Assembly (NCBI GenBank): GCA_038231215.1
Contig: JBBRLS010000023.1
Location: 1-64,000 of the forward strand
Source of the DNA: Schlegelella_A sp038231215
Lineage (GTDB): Bacteria > Pseudomonadota > Gammaproteobacteria > Burkholderiales > Burkholderiaceae_C
Direction of reading: 5' to 3'
DNA length: 64,000 bases
The stretch's first letter is position 1; each line of letters starts with the position of its first letter. The notes under the pieces were generated by a model. It was not told where the DNA came from and ran no database searches. It saw only the letters and a list, made by a program, of their open reading frames with translations. Shown here one piece after another: positions 62,654 to 64,000 of the stretch. Both the position numbers and the translations under genes were made by a program.

Positions 62654-64000
62654 GGCGCCTTCAGATCTCCGCCTTGACGGCTGGCTTCGTGCTTGTCGCG
62701 GTGGCCGCTTTCTACGCCGGTCGCATGGACGGGCAGCAGGCGCGGCCATCCGTCGCTGCTGTCGCGGCGAGCGCATCTGCGCCGGCCGAGCGAACCGTCC
62801 TCTACTGGCACGACCCCATGGTTCCGGGGCAGCGCTTCGACAAGCCGGGCAAGTCGCCTTTCATGGACATGCAGCTGGCACCGGTGTACGCCGATGGGGG
62901 CGCCTCGAGCGGCGTCCAGGTCAGCTCGGCCGTACAGCAGAACCTGGGCATCCGTTACGCCACGGTCCGGCGCGCGACGATGTCCTCTTCATTCGATGCG
63001 GTCGGCGCGGTCCAGTTCGACGAACGCCGCAACGTCGCCGTGCAGACCCGGGTGGCAGGCTTCGTCGAGCATCTCGCCGTACGCGCGCCCATGGAACGCG
63101 TGCGCAAGGGCCAGGCGTTGGCGACGCTGTTCGCTCCCGACTGGCTGGGACCGCAGAACGAGCTGATTGCGCTCGAGCGGTCGGGCGTCGGCGCCGACTT
63201 GATTGCTGCTGCACGCGAGCGTCTGCGCGCCCTCTCCATTCCTGATGACCTGGTCCGTCGCAGCGAGCAAGGCGGAACCGCGCATGCGCGCTTCACGCTC
63301 ACCTCGCCGGCCGATGGCGTGGTCGCCGAACTGGGCGTTCGCGAGGGTGTCGCTGTCACGCCGGGCATGACGCTGTTTCGCATCGCCGGGCTGGAGACGG
63401 TCTGGGCGGTCGCCGAAGTGCCGGAGGCGCAAGCGATCCGACTGGTGCCTGGCCAGAAGGTCAAGGCGGCGTTGCAGGCCGATGCCTCGCAAACCTTCGA
63501 GGGCGAGCTGAAGGAGATCCTTCCCGAGGTGAGCACGGCAACCCGCACGCTCAAGGCGAGGTTCGAGGTCGACAACCGTGCCGGCCGTCTGACGCCGGGC
63601 ATGCTGTTGCGGCTCGCCATCTCCGGGCCGAACAGCGAGCGCCTGGTGGTGCCGTCGGAGGCCGTCATCCGCACCGGCAAGCGCGCCGTCGTCATCCTGC
63701 GCAACGCGCAGGGCGGATTCGAGCCGCGCGACGTCTCCCTCGGCCCGGACTTCGGCGACGATGTCGAGATCGTCTCGGGCGTGAACGCGGGCGACCAGGT
63801 CGTTGCAAGCGGGCAGTTCCTGATCGATTCCGAAGCGCGCCTTCGCTCGGTCCTCGGCAACATGACCGCGTCGACGCCGCCGGGCCCAGCTGCTTCGCAA
63901 GCCGCGGCCGGCGCAGTTCACGAAGGCGAAGGCAAGGTCGAAATCGCGACGCCCGATGCGCTCACCATCTCGCACGGTCCCGTCGCGACGATGAAGTGGC
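62650..64000 (+). CDS. cusB: CusB-like RND membrane-fusion protein with C-terminal CusF-like domain (partial)
   Basis: The open frame runs past the window end (450 codons seen). Order: N-terminal membrane anchor (ISALTAGFVLVAVAAFYAGR); heavy-metal binding segment YWHDPMVPGQRFDKPGKSPF then MDMQLAPVY (about 52-80), nearly the CusB consensus; hairpin and lipoyl/beta-barrel domains (VAVQTRVAGFVEHLAVRAPM, FTLTSPADGVVAELGVREGV, AVAEVPEAQAIRLVPGQKV); and from about 425 a start of a CusF-like Cu/Ag chaperone domain (GKVEIATPDALTISHGPVAT then MKW). It joins the RND pump to the outer-membrane channel. A cusA-like gene is expected downstream. Confidence 0.9.
   Translation, partial: MRRLQISALTAGFVLVAVAAFYAGRMDGQQARPSVAAVAASASAPAERTVLYWHDPMVPGQRFDKPGKSPFMDMQLAPVYADGGASSGVQVSSAVQQNLGIRYATVRRATMSSSFDAVGAVQFDERRNVAVQTRVAGFVEHLAVRAPMERVRKGQALATLFAPDWLGPQNELIALERSGVGADLIAAARERLRALSIPDDLVRRSEQGGTAHARFTLTSPADGVVAELGVREGVAVTPGMTLFRIAGLETVWAVAEVPEAQAIRLVPGQKVKAALQADASQTFEGELKEILPEVSTATRTLKARFEVDNRAGRLTPGMLLRLAISGPNSERLVVPSEAVIRTGKRAVVILRNAQGGFEPRDVSLGPDFGDDVEIVSGVNAGDQVVASGQFLIDSEARLRSVLGNMTASTPPGPAASQAAAGAVHEGEGKVEIATPDALTISHGPVATMKW

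Overview
The window is a 64 kb piece of a GC-rich chromosome. Its gene content points to a betaproteobacterium, most likely Burkholderiales: a SWIB protein with a lysine/alanine tail, a split pntAa-pntAb-pntB transhydrogenase, TRAP transporters, a PHYH-type PiuC hydroxylase, and uvrA near ssb. This is a judgement from gene families and gene order; no rRNA or tRNA gene was seen, so the placement cannot be made firmer. Almost all sequence is coding, with many ATGA or GTGA stop/start overlaps and several GTG/TTG starts.

Layout. 1-3.0 kb: end of a bacterial alpha-2-macroglobulin and pbpC (periplasmic trapping/peptidoglycan pair). 3.0-7.0 kb: small envelope and redox genes (holin-like membrane protein, PiuC hydroxylase, PepSY protein plus cytochrome b561, SWIB protein, a Cys-pair repeat protein, HCCA isomerase). 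7.1-17.2 kb: genome maintenance and stress (uvrA, ECF sigma/anti-sigma pair, recQ, S9 peptidase, ssb). 17.4-26.1 kb: paiB, mnmA and a nudJ-like gene, with a lipid-linked sugar cluster between them (two ArnT-like GT39 transferases, GtrA flippase, ChbG/NaxD-like deacetylase, GT2 polyprenyl-phosphate transferase, PAP2 phosphatase). It resembles the Francisella/Bordetella systems that put an amino sugar on lipid A. 26.2-29.2 kb: pntAa-pntAb-pntB.

29.2-38.0 kb is the most accessory-looking part. It holds four toxin-antitoxin modules (RHH/PIN, excisionase-like HTH/PIN, addiction-module antitoxin/RelE, VapBC), a type III-like restriction-modification pair (mod and res) with one of these modules between the two subunits, and a two-domain dCTP deaminase directly downstream. 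Genes from 30103 to 37241 all point the same way with gaps of 37 bases or less, so they may be one transcript.

38-52.7 kb: catabolism and uptake (acyl-CoA dehydrogenase, TRAP transporter 1, amidase, two orphan envelope genes, MFS transporter, alpha/beta hydrolase, DUF72, YihY/BrkB membrane protein, TRAP transporter 2). 52.7-56.1 kb: a decayed TlpA-like fragment, a lipoprotein of unknown role, an NAD-dependent epimerase/reductase, a haloacid dehalogenase and a small membrane protein. 56.1-60.9 kb: an operon of an alkyl-DHAP-synthase-like flavoprotein, a GlpD-like dehydrogenase and an FGGY kinase; the last two genes are joined by two tandem mini-ORFs that each overlap by ATGA. 60.9-64.0 kb: start of a Cu/Ag efflux operon (small secreted protein, CusC-like, CusB-like with a C-terminal CusF-like domain cut by the window end).

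Dispersed palindromic repeats occur in the pbpC 5' coding region, between pntAa and pntAb, and a different one inside the uvrA coding sequence.
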